A stretch of 64,000 bases of DNA from Pseudomonadota bacterium (GTDB lineage Bacteria; Pseudomonadota; Gammaproteobacteria; Xanthomonadales; Xanthomonadaceae): the NCBI GenBank assembly GCA_021821195.1, contig JAKACT010000001.1, positions 186,001-250,000 of the forward strand, given 5' to 3'. Position numbers and translations under genes: made by a program. Below the pieces are notes generated by a model that was not told where the DNA came from, made no database searches, and was given only the letters and a program-made list of their open reading frames with translations. Positions 28,749-37,088 of this stretch are shown piece by piece; the stretch's first letter is position 1; every line of letters starts with the position of its first letter.

Positions 28749-29204
28749 TCAGGGGCGAGACCAGGGCCACCACCCGCGGCCGGTGCGCGCGTAGCGGTCC
28801 GCCGCGCGCTCGAACGGATTGCGCGCCGCCACCCCACCGTGCAGCAGGTACAGCGGCAGGAACAGAACGCCCAGCGCCATGTACTGCAGGACATGCGCAC
28901 GCTCGTGGTCGCACAGCCGGATGCGCGGCTCGTGGCCATGGCCGGCATCGTGCGCATAGGTATTGCACGTGCGCCCCAGGTCGTCGCCGGTGTCCAGGAT
29001 CACGTTGCCCAACGTCAGCGCGCCGCCCGGCCCCCACGGCACGCGGTGGAAGATGCAGGCCAGGTCGCGCCGACTCAGCTGCATGCGCGCCCCGCCCGCC
29101 AGCGCGGCGAGGCCCGCCACCAGTCCAATCGCACTGGCCGGCGACGCCCACAGGATGCCCAGGCACTGCACCGCGTGCAGCAGCCAGCGCGGCGGCGCAC
29201 GCAT
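28749..29204 (-). CDS. Small membrane protein with HExxH motif in the pha operon
   Basis: I do not recognise a named family. The 151-residue protein has hydrophobic segments at about 8-35 and 107-124. H100-E101-R102-A103-H104 forms an HExxH zinc-binding motif directly before the second helix, and a glutamate in NPFERAADRYA (E132) could be a third ligand, as in small metallopeptidases. The ATG at 29204 lies two bases after the phaC stop, so it belongs to the operon. It may process or anchor a granule or membrane component, but nothing in the sequence names a substrate. Confidence 0.7.
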   Translation of the reverse strand: MRAPPRWLLHAVQCLGILWASPASAIGLVAGLAALAGGARMQLSRRDLACIFHRVPWGPGGALTLGNVILDTGDDLGRTCNTYAHDAGHGHEPRIRLCDHERAHVLQYMALGVLFLPLYLLHGGVAARNPFERAADRYARTGRGWWPWSRP

Positions 29205-29206
29205 CT

Positions 29207-30277
29207 TCAGCGCGACCGCTTCGCCAGCCAGTCGTGGATGGTCTGCGGCACTTCCTTCTGCGCCCGGCCGGACACGTAGATGCCGATGTGGCCGCCCTTG
29301 AACGACAGCTCGGTGTAGTCCTCGCTGCCGCACAGCCCGCGCAGCGCGCGCGAGGCATCCGGCGGCACCAGGTGGTCCTGCTCGGCGTAGATGTTGAGAA
29401 TCGGCATTTCCAGCAGCCCGAGGTGCACCTCGCGCCCACCCACCTTCGCGCCGCCGGTGACGAAGCGGTTCTCCTGGAAGAACTGCTTGCTGAACTCGCG
29501 GAACGCCTCGCCGGCCTGGTCGGGTGAATCGAAGATCCACTTTTCCATGCGCAGGAAGTCTTCCATCGCCTGCCTGTCGTCGAGGATGTCGACCATGCCC
29601 ACGTATTTCTGCGCGAACAGCCGCCAGGGCTTCAGCATCAGGTAGGTGAAGTTCATCATGTCGGCCGGCACGTTGCCGAGCGTGTCGACCAGCAGGTCCA
29701 CGTCGATCTCGCGGTTCCAGTTCGACAGCATGTTGTCGCTGGTGTGGAAGTCCACCGGCGTCACCATGGTGATCAGGTTCTTGACTTTCTCCGGATGCAG
29801 CGAGGCGTAGCACAGCGAGAACGCACCGCCTTGGCAGATGCCCAGCAGGTTGATCGACGGCAGGCCATGGGTGTCGCGCAGGTAGTCCACGGCGCCGCCG
29901 ATGAAACGCTCGATGTAATCCTCCAGGGTGAGGAAGCGGTCGGAGCGGTCCGGGTAGCCCCAGTCGAGGATGTAGACGTCCTCGCCACGCGCCAGCAGGC
30001 CCTTGACCAGCGAGCGGTCGGCCTGCAGGTCGACCATGTACGGACGATTGACCAGCGCATAGGCGATCAGGATCGGCACCCGCGCGGTGGGCGCATGCTC
30101 GCCCTTGAAGCGGTACAGCACCACCTTGCCGTCGCGCCAGACCTCCTCGCGCGGGGTGACCCCGAAATCCACGTCGCCCATTTCGCGCAGCGTTTCCACG
30201 CTGGCGGAAAGCTTGCGCTGAAACCGGCCGGTTTCCTCGGCCAGCGACTCCAGAGTGATGTTCAGCGGCCCGATCAT
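29207..30277 (-). CDS. phaC: Class III polyhydroxyalkanoate synthase, catalytic subunit
   Basis: Polymerises (R)-3-hydroxyacyl-CoA, normally 3-hydroxybutyryl-CoA, into PHA on the granule surface. The 356-residue length and pairing with phaE identify class III. The lipase-like box GICQGG holds the catalytic C148; D301 (EQDHLVPP) and H330 (KGGHIGIYVS) complete the triad at the expected positions. The upstream phaE stop is one base before its start. A small HExxH gene follows in the same operon. The terminator is on the far side of that gene. Confidence 0.96.
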   Translation of the reverse strand: MIGPLNITLESLAEETGRFQRKLSASVETLREMGDVDFGVTPREEVWRDGKVVLYRFKGEHAPTARVPILIAYALVNRPYMVDLQADRSLVKGLLARGEDVYILDWGYPDRSDRFLTLEDYIERFIGGAVDYLRDTHGLPSINLLGICQGGAFSLCYASLHPEKVKNLITMVTPVDFHTSDNMLSNWNREIDVDLLVDTLGNVPADMMNFTYLMLKPWRLFAQKYVGMVDILDDRQAMEDFLRMEKWIFDSPDQAGEAFREFSKQFFQENRFVTGGAKVGGREVHLGLLEMPILNIYAEQDHLVPPDASRALRGLCGSEDYTELSFKGGHIGIYVSGRAQKEVPQTIHDWLAKRSR

Positions 30278-30278
30278 C

Positions 30279-31382
30279 TCAACGCCTCCTGGCGGCGGGC
30301 TTGCCCGCGCGCGCGTTCACCCCGGCCGCACTGTCCTTCGCGGCCGGCTTCACGACCTTCCTTGCAATTTCCTTCGCAACTTTCCTAGCCGGACCCGCTG
30401 CCGGCGCTTTCTTCGCCGGCGCCTTGGCCGATGCAGCCTTGGCTGCGGGCGGCTTCTTGGCCGCGGGCGTCCGCTTCGGCGGCGCCTTGCGCGGTTCAAC
30501 CTCGGCGGCAGCCGCCGGCACGGGCGCGCGTTGCATGCGCCGCAGCTGGCGCTCCAGTTCGGCGATCTTGCGGTGGGCGCTGTCCAACTCGCCGCGCTCC
30601 GGCCAGCCGTAGGTGCTGGCCACCTGCTCGCCAATGGCCTGCCCGGCGGCGCGTTGGCGCATCTGCGCGTTCACCAGCGCACCGAACGCGTGGCTGTATT
30701 CCTGCGACAGCGCCAACTCCGCCCAGGCCTCCTCCGCGGCCTCCACCCACAGGTCGAACAGCGCGCGCACGCTGGAAATCTGCTGGCCGGGCTCCTCGTG
30801 GCTGGCCAGCTTGGACTCGAAGCGCGAAAACGCATCGCGCGACGCCTTCGCCATCAGCCTGCCGTAATCCTGCTGCGCCTCCTGCCAGCGCAACTGCGCC
30901 AGCGCCAGCGCCTGCAACCGCTCCTGGTGCTCGCGGGTGAAGCCGAACGCCGGCATCCGCATCGCCGCCGCGGTTTCCGCGCGCAGGCCATGCAGCGACG
31001 GCATCCCCGCCTCGCCCCACTGCGCGATGGTCTCCAGCCCCGGCCCACGCATGCTTTCCATCAGCCCTGCGAACGGATGGCTGCCGGCAAACGCATCGCG
31101 CCAGGCCGCGGCAACGTCGCCGGCGCTGTGGTCGCGGCCGCTAAAGCGCGCCGCCACCTGCTGCATCTGCGCGTACCAGTCGCTGCTCTGCCGGTTGAAA
31201 TGCTCCAGCGCGGCGCCAAAGCCAGCCTGCCCACCGGCCTGGCGCGCCCACGCCTCCAGCATGTCGTTCAGCCCCGGCACGCCCACGGCGGCGGGCTGTG
31301 GCGCGCCCCCGCGCAGCGCCTGCCCCCACAAGTCCAGGTATTGGCGCGTCAGCGCCGCGAAATCATTGGTTGCGTCCGCCAT
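30279..31382 (-). CDS. phaE: PHA synthase subunit PhaE with basic histone-like tail
   Basis: Non-catalytic subunit that activates PhaC in class III synthases. The 367-residue protein is largely helical (DFAALTRQYLDLWGQAL, LFDLWVEAAEEAWAELA), with a coiled-coil-like stretch near RKIAELERQLRRMQ. The last 80 residues are an alanine/lysine/proline-rich repeat (KAPAKKAPAAGPARK, EIARKVVKPAAK) like the histone-H1-type tails of PhaF and AlgP. Such a tail could bind DNA and help partition granules. I chose the ATG at 31382 because ggagggg lies just upstream; a second ATG at 31397 is possible. Confidence 0.9.
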   Translation of the reverse strand: MADATNDFAALTRQYLDLWGQALRGGAPQPAAVGVPGLNDMLEAWARQAGGQAGFGAALEHFNRQSSDWYAQMQQVAARFSGRDHSAGDVAAAWRDAFAGSHPFAGLMESMRGPGLETIAQWGEAGMPSLHGLRAETAAAMRMPAFGFTREHQERLQALALAQLRWQEAQQDYGRLMAKASRDAFSRFESKLASHEEPGQQISSVRALFDLWVEAAEEAWAELALSQEYSHAFGALVNAQMRQRAAGQAIGEQVASTYGWPERGELDSAHRKIAELERQLRRMQRAPVPAAAAEVEPRKAPPKRTPAAKKPPAAKAASAKAPAKKAPAAGPARKVAKEIARKVVKPAAKDSAAGVNARAGKPAARRR

Positions 31383-31443
31383 GTCCCCTCCGTCCATGCA
31401 GCGATGCTAGCAACGCCGCGGTGACACCGCCATTGCAGGAATT

Positions 31444-32061
31444 TCAGGGTTTGGGGATGCGCAGCGTCTTGCTGATCATCAGCGCGCCGGACAGCGCGAA
31501 CACCAGCGCCAGCGGATGCAGCTGCCAGGGGCCCAGCCGGACCACGCCCAGCCACAGGTCGGCACCGATGTCGCCGCGCCAGGCCGCCCACGCCAGCATG
31601 CCGACGATGACCACGCTGGTCGGGATCGGCGTGCCTTCGAAGTACTTCACCTTGTCGCCGCCGTCCGCCAGGGTCTCCGCGGTGACGTTGTAGCGCGCCA
31701 GCCGGCTCACCCCGCAGCCCACGAAGCCGCTCAGGATCAGCCAGTCCCAGCCGCCCTGCAGGCCGCAGGCATAGCCCAGCGCCGCCGGCGCGACGCCGAA
31801 GCTGATCACGTCGGCCAGCGAATCCAGCTCGCGCCCCAACGTGGAAGACACCTTGCGCCAGCGGGCGATGCGCCCGTCCAGCGCGTCGAACACGAACGCC
31901 GCCGGGATCAGTGCCATGCCGATCAGCAGATCGCGGACCACGCCGTCCTGCAGGAAGCGCATCGCCGCGAAGATCGCACCGGTGCCGCAGAAGGCATTGG
32001 CCAGGGTGAACCAGTCGGCGAGGTGGAACTCCCGCAACATCGAGAAATGGCGCTGCTTCAT
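31444..32061 (-). CDS. pssA: CDP-diacylglycerol-serine O-phosphatidyltransferase
   Basis: Makes phosphatidylserine, the precursor of phosphatidylethanolamine, at the inner membrane. The 205-residue protein has about six membrane helices and the CDP-alcohol phosphotransferase signature DGRIAR-x8-GRELDSLAD (metal and CDP binding). Length and the FDALDGR context fit the bacterial type II PssA; phosphatidylglycerophosphate synthase is unlikely given the overall pattern. It lies 61 bases upstream of phaE on the same strand, so shared transcription is possible although the function is unrelated. Confidence 0.9.
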   Translation of the reverse strand: MKQRHFSMLREFHLADWFTLANAFCGTGAIFAAMRFLQDGVVRDLLIGMALIPAAFVFDALDGRIARWRKVSSTLGRELDSLADVISFGVAPAALGYACGLQGGWDWLILSGFVGCGVSRLARYNVTAETLADGGDKVKYFEGTPIPTSVVIVGMLAWAAWRGDIGADLWLGVVRLGPWQLHPLALVFALSGALMISKTLRIPKP

Positions 32062-32134
32062 CCGCTGCTCCGCTGTACCCGGAAGCGAAGCCTAACCCAC
32101 CGCGCGCGTGGCCTGCGTGGAGTCGGCCGCGCGG

Positions 32135-33922
32135 TCAGCGCGGCATCGCCAGGTGTCCAGGCGCCAACGGCTTGCCCATCCGCGGCACGGTGGCCACCAC
32201 CGCATCGGCCGGCAGCGCGGCCTTGCCGTCCAGGTACGCATCAACGCGGTCCAGTGCCTCGTACACATACGGCAGCAGCGGCAGGTAGGCCGCCGCCATG
32301 TGCGGCAGCACCAGGAAACCGTCGAAGTGCTGGGCGTTGCGCACCTGCCAGTAACGCACGTCGCGGCCGGCCGCCCTGGCCATCGCCACGTACGGCGCGC
32401 TGGAAAAGGCCTGTGGCACCAGCCCGTCGTCGGTGCCATGGATGACAACCACCGGCAGGCCGGCACGGGGTGCGCTGGCGCGGGTCCGGGCGATGCCGTC
32501 GCGCACGCGCCGGGCATCCGCGCCGTCGTCCGTCCACAGCGCGCGCAGGCACTGCAGGCCGGTCAGGCCCAGGTCCGGGAGTGGCTGCGGATCGACGATG
32601 CCCACGCCGGCGCCCGGCGGAATGCCGCTGCCGTCGGCCCACCACGCGGCGCGCTCGGCATCAGTTCCCGCGCGCGGCTGCATGTCCGCACCCAGCACCG
32701 CATAGCGATACCCGCAGGGATGGGCGTCATGCGCGTAGCGGCCATAGGCGGAGGCATAGCCCACTGCCACCGCACGCCACAGGTCGAAGCCCACGCTGAT
32801 CGCCCCGGCGCGCAGTGCCGCATCGGTCCAGCCGGCGGCACGCAGTTTCGCCAGCGCGTCCTTCTGCAACGCGTCCGCGGTCGCGCCGGACAGCACACCG
32901 CGCGTCGCCAGCGCCGCGCACTTCGCCTCCAGTCCCGGCATCGCCGGAATACCCAGCTGCGGCAGCGCACAGGGCATCAGCAACGCGGCTTCGGTGGTGT
33001 AGTCGTACAGGCTGCGCGCACCCGCGCCTTCGGCCAGCACGTTGGGCTCGCCGGCCACCACCGCGTCCAGCCACGGCTCGCCGTCTTCCGCCGCGCGCAG
33101 CACCGCGCCGCCGCCGTTGGAGATGCCCACCGCGATGACGCGGGTGTTTTCAAAGGTGAAGGGCGCCTGCTGCGGCAGCTGCGCATCCAGCGTGGCCAGC
33201 GCGAACTGCGCGGCCTGCTTGACGTGGCGGCCCCAGTCGGCCTCCGGGTTGTCCTGCGAATGCGCGTGCTTGAACGCCACGCCGCTGCCACTGGCCGGCT
33301 GCGGAACAAATGCCAACGCCGCATCCGCAGATGCCAGCGTACCGTCGGCACCGACGCCCTGCCCCGCATCGAGATCGAAATAGTCGGTGCCCGCGCCCTT
33401 GTCGGTATAGGCCACCGCGCAGCCGCGCGGCAGCCCCCACGCGCCGGCAACCGCAATCGCGCCGTAGATGCCGCGCGACCCCGAGGACGCGGCCACCACC
33501 ACGCAGCGCTTGCCGGCATCGAAGGCGTCCGGCAGCTGCACCAGCACGCGATGCGGCTGGGTCGCCTCGGCGAGTTTGGCGAACGCACTGAACTCGCGGC
33601 CCGGCACGGCGGCGAGGCTGCCGTAGACGCTGCCATAGCCGCCGCCCGGCGAAAGATCCGCGATCCCGCGCCAGTTGCTCCACAGCGCGCGTTTGCGCAG
33701 CTCGCCCGGGGCCGGATGCGCGGCGTCGGCGAAGCCCGGCGGCAGCATCGACTGCAGGCCGGCAAGCCCCAGCCCGCCGGTAAGCAAGTCGTCCTGCCCG
33801 CGATGGTCGGTGGCACGCGGCTGGCTGAACATGGCGGCGGTTTCCTTCGCGGCGGGCAGGCTGGCGCAGCCGGCCATCAGGGCGACGGTCGCGGCGAGGG
33901 CGCAATGGCGGAGTGTGTTCAT
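32135..33922 (-). CDS. Lipoprotein D-3-hydroxybutyrate oligomer hydrolase
   Basis: Splits 3-hydroxybutyrate oligomers from PHB breakdown into monomers. The 595-residue alpha/beta-hydrolase-like protein has a lipoprotein signal with lipobox LMAGC near residue 18, so it is membrane-anchored and outside the cytoplasm. The probable nucleophile is the serine of VGISNGGGAVL, with HGTDDGLVP and AQHFDGF as candidate acid and histidine segments. The overall architecture matches the 3HB-oligomer hydrolase family (PF10605 as I recall it). I chose the ATG at 33922, the only start that gives a signal sequence. It is divergent from bdhA across 109 bases, a natural pairing because the monomer product is the substrate of BdhA. 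Confidence 0.88.
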   Translation of the reverse strand: MNTLRHCALAATVALMAGCASLPAAKETAAMFSQPRATDHRGQDDLLTGGLGLAGLQSMLPPGFADAAHPAPGELRKRALWSNWRGIADLSPGGGYGSVYGSLAAVPGREFSAFAKLAEATQPHRVLVQLPDAFDAGKRCVVVAASSGSRGIYGAIAVAGAWGLPRGCAVAYTDKGAGTDYFDLDAGQGVGADGTLASADAALAFVPQPASGSGVAFKHAHSQDNPEADWGRHVKQAAQFALATLDAQLPQQAPFTFENTRVIAVGISNGGGAVLRAAEDGEPWLDAVVAGEPNVLAEGAGARSLYDYTTEAALLMPCALPQLGIPAMPGLEAKCAALATRGVLSGATADALQKDALAKLRAAGWTDAALRAGAISVGFDLWRAVAVGYASAYGRYAHDAHPCGYRYAVLGADMQPRAGTDAERAAWWADGSGIPPGAGVGIVDPQPLPDLGLTGLQCLRALWTDDGADARRVRDGIARTRASAPRAGLPVVVIHGTDDGLVPQAFSSAPYVAMARAAGRDVRYWQVRNAQHFDGFLVLPHMAAAYLPLLPYVYEALDRVDAYLDGKAALPADAVVATVPRMGKPLAPGHLAMPR

Positions 33923-34031
33923 GCCGCGACCATAGCTGCTGCCGCGGCGCGTCGCATCGTACTTTCGTACCAGCAGGCGGCGGCGCGTTCCTGCTAGCGT
34001 ATGCGCCTCCCCATCGTCGTAGAGCCGCACC

Positions 34032-34841
34032 ATGAGCGACACTTTCCTGCATGGCCGCACCGCGCTGGTGACCGGCAGCACCTCCGGCATTGGCCTTGCC
34101 ATCGCCAAGGGGCTTGCAGCCGCCGGCGCGAAGGTGGCGATCAATGGCCTGGGCTCGCCCGAGCAGATCGCTTCCGCGATCGCCGAGGTGGATGCCGCGG
34201 GCAGCGGCGGCACGGTGCACTTCGGCGCCGACCTGCGCGACCCCGCCGCGATCGAGGCGATGATGACCGAGCTTGCCGGCTGGTCGAACGGCGGCATCGA
34301 CATCCTCGTCAACAACGCCGGCATCCAGCACGCGGTGCCCCTGCACGAGATGCCGGTGGCGAAATGGAACGACATCATCGCCATCAACCTGTCCTCGGCC
34401 TTCCACACCATGCGTCTGGCGATGCCGGCGATGGCCGGCCGCGGCTACGGCCGGGTGGTGAACATTGCCTCGGTGCACGGGCTGGTGGCCTCGAAGGACA
34501 AGGCCCCGTACGTGGCCAGCAAGTTCGGCATCGTCGGCCTGAGCAAGGTCGCGGCGCTGGAACATGCCGCGCAGGGCAACCGTGACTCCGGCGGCGTCAC
34601 CGTCAACTGCATCTGCCCGGGCTGGGTGGAAACCCCGCTGATCGAGCCGCAGATCGAGGCGCGCATGCAGGGCGGCAGCCGCAACGACGGCGTGCGCGCG
34701 CTGCTGGCGGAAAAGCAGCCGAGCCTGCGCATGACCCTGCCCGCCGAGATCGCCGCGCTGGCGGTGTTCCTGTGCCGGCGCGAGGCCCACAACATCACCG
34801 GCACGGCGATGCCGGTGGACGGGGGCTGGACGGCGCAATGA
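34032..34841 (+). CDS. bdhA: 3-hydroxybutyrate dehydrogenase (SDR)
   Basis: Oxidises (R)-3-hydroxybutyrate to acetoacetate with NAD. The 269-residue short-chain dehydrogenase has the cofactor loop VTGSTSGIGLAIAKG, NNAGIQHAVPLHE (the IQH triplet is typical of 3HB dehydrogenases), and catalytic serine in NIASVHG. The YVASKFG motif carries the Tyr and Lys, and a CPGWVETPL loop follows. It is divergent from the oligomer hydrolase, and the two form the PHB recovery branch. A REP-like palindrome and a response regulator follow. Confidence 0.93.
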   Translation: MSDTFLHGRTALVTGSTSGIGLAIAKGLAAAGAKVAINGLGSPEQIASAIAEVDAAGSGGTVHFGADLRDPAAIEAMMTELAGWSNGGIDILVNNAGIQHAVPLHEMPVAKWNDIIAINLSSAFHTMRLAMPAMAGRGYGRVVNIASVHGLVASKDKAPYVASKFGIVGLSKVAALEHAAQGNRDSGGVTVNCICPGWVETPLIEPQIEARMQGGSRNDGVRALLAEKQPSLRMTLPAEIAALAVFLCRREAHNITGTAMPVDGGWTAQ

Positions 34842-34850
34842 TCCTTCCAA

Positions 34851-34878
34851 CGTCATTCCCGCGAAAGCGGCAATGACG
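34851..34878. repeat. Single REP-like palindrome
   Basis: Arms cgtcattcccgc and gcggcaatgacg (one mismatch) flank a gaaa loop. It resembles a widespread intergenic repeat of GC-rich proteobacteria. It contains the ATG at 34873, which argues against using that codon as the start of the next gene. Confidence 0.6.
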
Positions 34879-34890
34879 AGTAAAGCACCC

Positions 34891-35556
34891 ATGCCTTCCC
34901 TGCTGATCGCCGACGACCACCCGCTGTTCCGCGCCGCGCTGCGGCAGGCCGCGCGCGACGCGCTGGGCGACGTGCACCTGTTCGAAGCCGGCGCGCTGGA
35001 CCAGGTGCTGGCGCTTCTGGACGCACAGCCGCAGGTCGACCTGGTGCTGCTGGACCTGCACATGCCGGGCAACCACGGGCTGGCCGGGCTGGCGGCGATC
35101 CGCGCGCAGTTCCCGGGCGTGGCGGTGATCGTGGTCTCGGCGAACGACGACCCGCGGGTGGTGCGCCGCGCGCTGGACCACGGTGCCGCCGGCTACCTGC
35201 CCAAGAGCGCCGGCCTCGACGAACTGCGCGACGCCATCCGCAGCGTACTGGCCTGCGAGACCTGGTTGCCGCCGGCGCTGCGCGCGAGCGTGGCGCGGGC
35301 ACAGAGCGCGCCGCAGGACGCGGATCTTGCCGCGCGCCTGGCCAGCCTGTCGCCGCAGCAGTTCCGGGTGCTGGCGCTGGTCGCCGAGGGCCTGCTCAAC
35401 AAGCAGATCGCCGACCGCCTGGACGTGCAGGAGCGGACGGTGAAGGCGCACCTGACCGCCATCTTCGAGCGCCTAGGCGTGCGCAACCGGACCCAGGCCA
35501 GCGTGGTGCTGCGAGAGCTGGAGCTATCGGATCCCGCGCGGCAGATCGAGACCTGA
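34891..35556 (+). CDS. LuxR/NarL-family response regulator
   Basis: Two-component DNA-binding regulator of 221 residues. The receiver domain (1-120) has the acidic pair in ADDH and the phospho-acceptor aspartate in VLLDLHMPG. The C-terminal LuxR helix-turn-helix includes LSPQQFRVLALVAEG and QIADRLDVQERTVKAHLTAIF. I chose the ATG at 34891 because the upstream ATG at 34873 falls in a palindromic repeat. No histidine kinase is adjacent. Its position after bdhA hints at carbon-storage control, but the target is unknown. Confidence 0.88.
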   Translation: MPSLLIADDHPLFRAALRQAARDALGDVHLFEAGALDQVLALLDAQPQVDLVLLDLHMPGNHGLAGLAAIRAQFPGVAVIVVSANDDPRVVRRALDHGAAGYLPKSAGLDELRDAIRSVLACETWLPPALRASVARAQSAPQDADLAARLASLSPQQFRVLALVAEGLLNKQIADRLDVQERTVKAHLTAIFERLGVRNRTQASVVLRELELSDPARQIET

Positions 35557-35603
35557 CCCGCACCACGGGCGGCAACCGCATGGCTATTTTTTAGCCAGCA
35601 TCA

Positions 35604-35960
35604 TTGACAGCCGCACTCCGCCTCGCGCTCGGACGGTTATCCACACCGTTATACGATTTCCATCCACAGCGGCTGTGGACAACGCGCTTGCCGGAACGCG
35701 CCGGCCGCCGAAAAATATCTGGCGATTTTTTCACCACGCCTGTTGACAGCCGCGCCACGCCTGTTGCGCAGGTGGTTATCCACACTCTTATACGAGTTCC
35801 ATCCACAAGCGCTGTGGACAACCGCCACCGCGCCGGCCCCCGCAACGGCAACGGGGTGGCGAAATATTCGCCACCCCGTTGAAAGCATTGCCACGGCTTG
35901 CGATCAGCCGCTTATCCACATCGTTATGCGACCACCGATCCACAGCGATTGTGGACAACC
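35604..35960. repeat. Three tandem repeats of about 137 bp carrying DnaA boxes
   Basis: Each unit has TTATCCACA (35637-35645, 35776-35784, 35912-35920), then TTATACGA or TTATGCGA, then a TCCACA half-site, then inverted TTGTCCACA (35674-35682, 35813-35821, 35950-35958 on the minus strand). The first box matches the DnaA consensus exactly; the inverted one has one mismatch. Spacing between units is 139 and 136 bases, and box-to-inverted-box spacing is 37, 37 and 38. Units 1 and 2 also share ttgacagccgc and an AT-rich tract. There is no coding evidence. Candidates are a DnaA titration or reactivation locus, or an origin-like element. Confidence 0.85.
35849..35881. repeat. Perfect 15-bp hairpin within the DnaA-box region
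   Basis: Arms 35849-35863 and 35867-35881 pair perfectly around ata. There is no T run, so a terminator is unlikely. It occupies the AT-rich junction between the second and third repeat units. Confidence 0.7.
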
Positions 35961-35968
35961 GCTGCGAC

Positions 35969-37015
35969 TCACATCGTCGCAGCGTCGATCACGAAGCGGT
36001 ACTTGACGTCGCTCCTGAGCATCCGCTCGTAGGCCGCGTCGATGTCCTGCGCACGCACCATCTCGATGTCGGCGACGATGCCGTGCTCGGCGCAGAAGTC
36101 CAGCATCTCCTGGGTCTCGGCAATGCCGCCGATCAGCGAGCCGGCGATCGCCCGACGCTTGAAGATCAGGTTGCCGATGTTCGGCGAGGGGTGCGCATGC
36201 TCCGGCACCCCCACCAGGCACAGGGTGCCGTCACGCTTGAGCAGAGAGGAGAACGCGTCGAGATCGTGGCTGGCCGCCACGGTATCCAGGATGAAATCGA
36301 AGCTGTTGCGCTGCGCCTTCATCTGCGCGGCATCGCGCGAGATCACCACCTCGTCGGCACCCAGTCCGTGTGCTTCGGCGCGCTTGGATTCGCTGGTGGT
36401 GAACGCCACCACGCGCGCGCCCATCGCGTGCGCGATCTTGATGCCCATGTGGCCCAGCCCGCCGATGCCGACGATGCCGACCTTCTTGCCAGGCCCGACG
36501 TTCCAGTGCCGCAGCGGGGAATAGGTGGTGATGCCGGCGCACAGCAGCGGCGCCACTGCCGCCAACTGTTCCTTCGGGTGGTGCACCCGCAGCACGAAGT
36601 CCTGGTCGACCACGATGCGCTGCGAATAACCGCCCAGCGTATGGCCCGGCGCGTCCGCGGTGGGGCCGTTGTAGGTGCCGACCATGCCCTGCTCGCAGTA
36701 CTGCTCCAGCCCCTCGCCGCAGGCGGCGCAATGCCGGCAGCTGCCCACCATGCAGCCCACGCCGACGGTATCGCCCACCTTGAAGCCGGAGACTTCGGCG
36801 CCAACCGCGCTGACATGGCCGACGATCTCGTGCCCCGGCACGCAGGGATACAGCGTGCCCGCCCACTCCGCACGCACCGTATGCAGGTCGGAATGGCAGA
36901 TGCCGCAGTAGGCGATTTCGATCTGCACGTCGCGCGGCCCCGGCGCGCGACGCTCGATGTCCATGGCGACGATGGGTTTGTCGGCGGCGTGGGCGCCCCA
37001 GGCTTTGATGGTCAT
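35969..37015 (-). CDS. Zinc-dependent NAD(P) alcohol/aldehyde dehydrogenase
   Basis: Medium-chain dehydrogenase of the cinnamyl-alcohol/YahK type that reduces aldehydes or oxidises primary alcohols. The 348-residue protein has catalytic zinc ligands in CGICHSD and PGHEIVG, and a structural zinc site in GSCRHCAACGEGLEQYC. The cofactor loop is GIGGLGHMGIKIAH, and the serine-rich TTSESKRAEA after it suggests NADPH preference. Its stop lies 9 bases from the DnaA-box repeats. It may share a transcript with the Nudix gene 73 bases upstream. The physiological substrate is unknown. Confidence 0.9.
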   Translation of the reverse strand: MTIKAWGAHAADKPIVAMDIERRAPGPRDVQIEIAYCGICHSDLHTVRAEWAGTLYPCVPGHEIVGHVSAVGAEVSGFKVGDTVGVGCMVGSCRHCAACGEGLEQYCEQGMVGTYNGPTADAPGHTLGGYSQRIVVDQDFVLRVHHPKEQLAAVAPLLCAGITTYSPLRHWNVGPGKKVGIVGIGGLGHMGIKIAHAMGARVVAFTTSESKRAEAHGLGADEVVISRDAAQMKAQRNSFDFILDTVAASHDLDAFSSLLKRDGTLCLVGVPEHAHPSPNIGNLIFKRRAIAGSLIGGIAETQEMLDFCAEHGIVADIEMVRAQDIDAAYERMLRSDVKYRFVIDAATM

Positions 37016-37088
37016 GGCGGTGTCCTTGGCGGGAAGCGCCGATTCTGCGCCAGCGCGCCGGCCCGTGCGAGCCCTGCCGGGCGCAAGG

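Noticed and set aside
34873-34890. Upstream ATG as start of the LuxR-type regulator
   Set aside because: It falls within a REP-like palindrome, and the six added residues are not conserved receiver-domain sequence.
35604-36006. Three similar small open frames in the DnaA-box region
   Set aside because: Their similarity follows from the underlying DNA repeat. They have no RBS, no conserved domain and shift with each unit, so they are read as non-coding.
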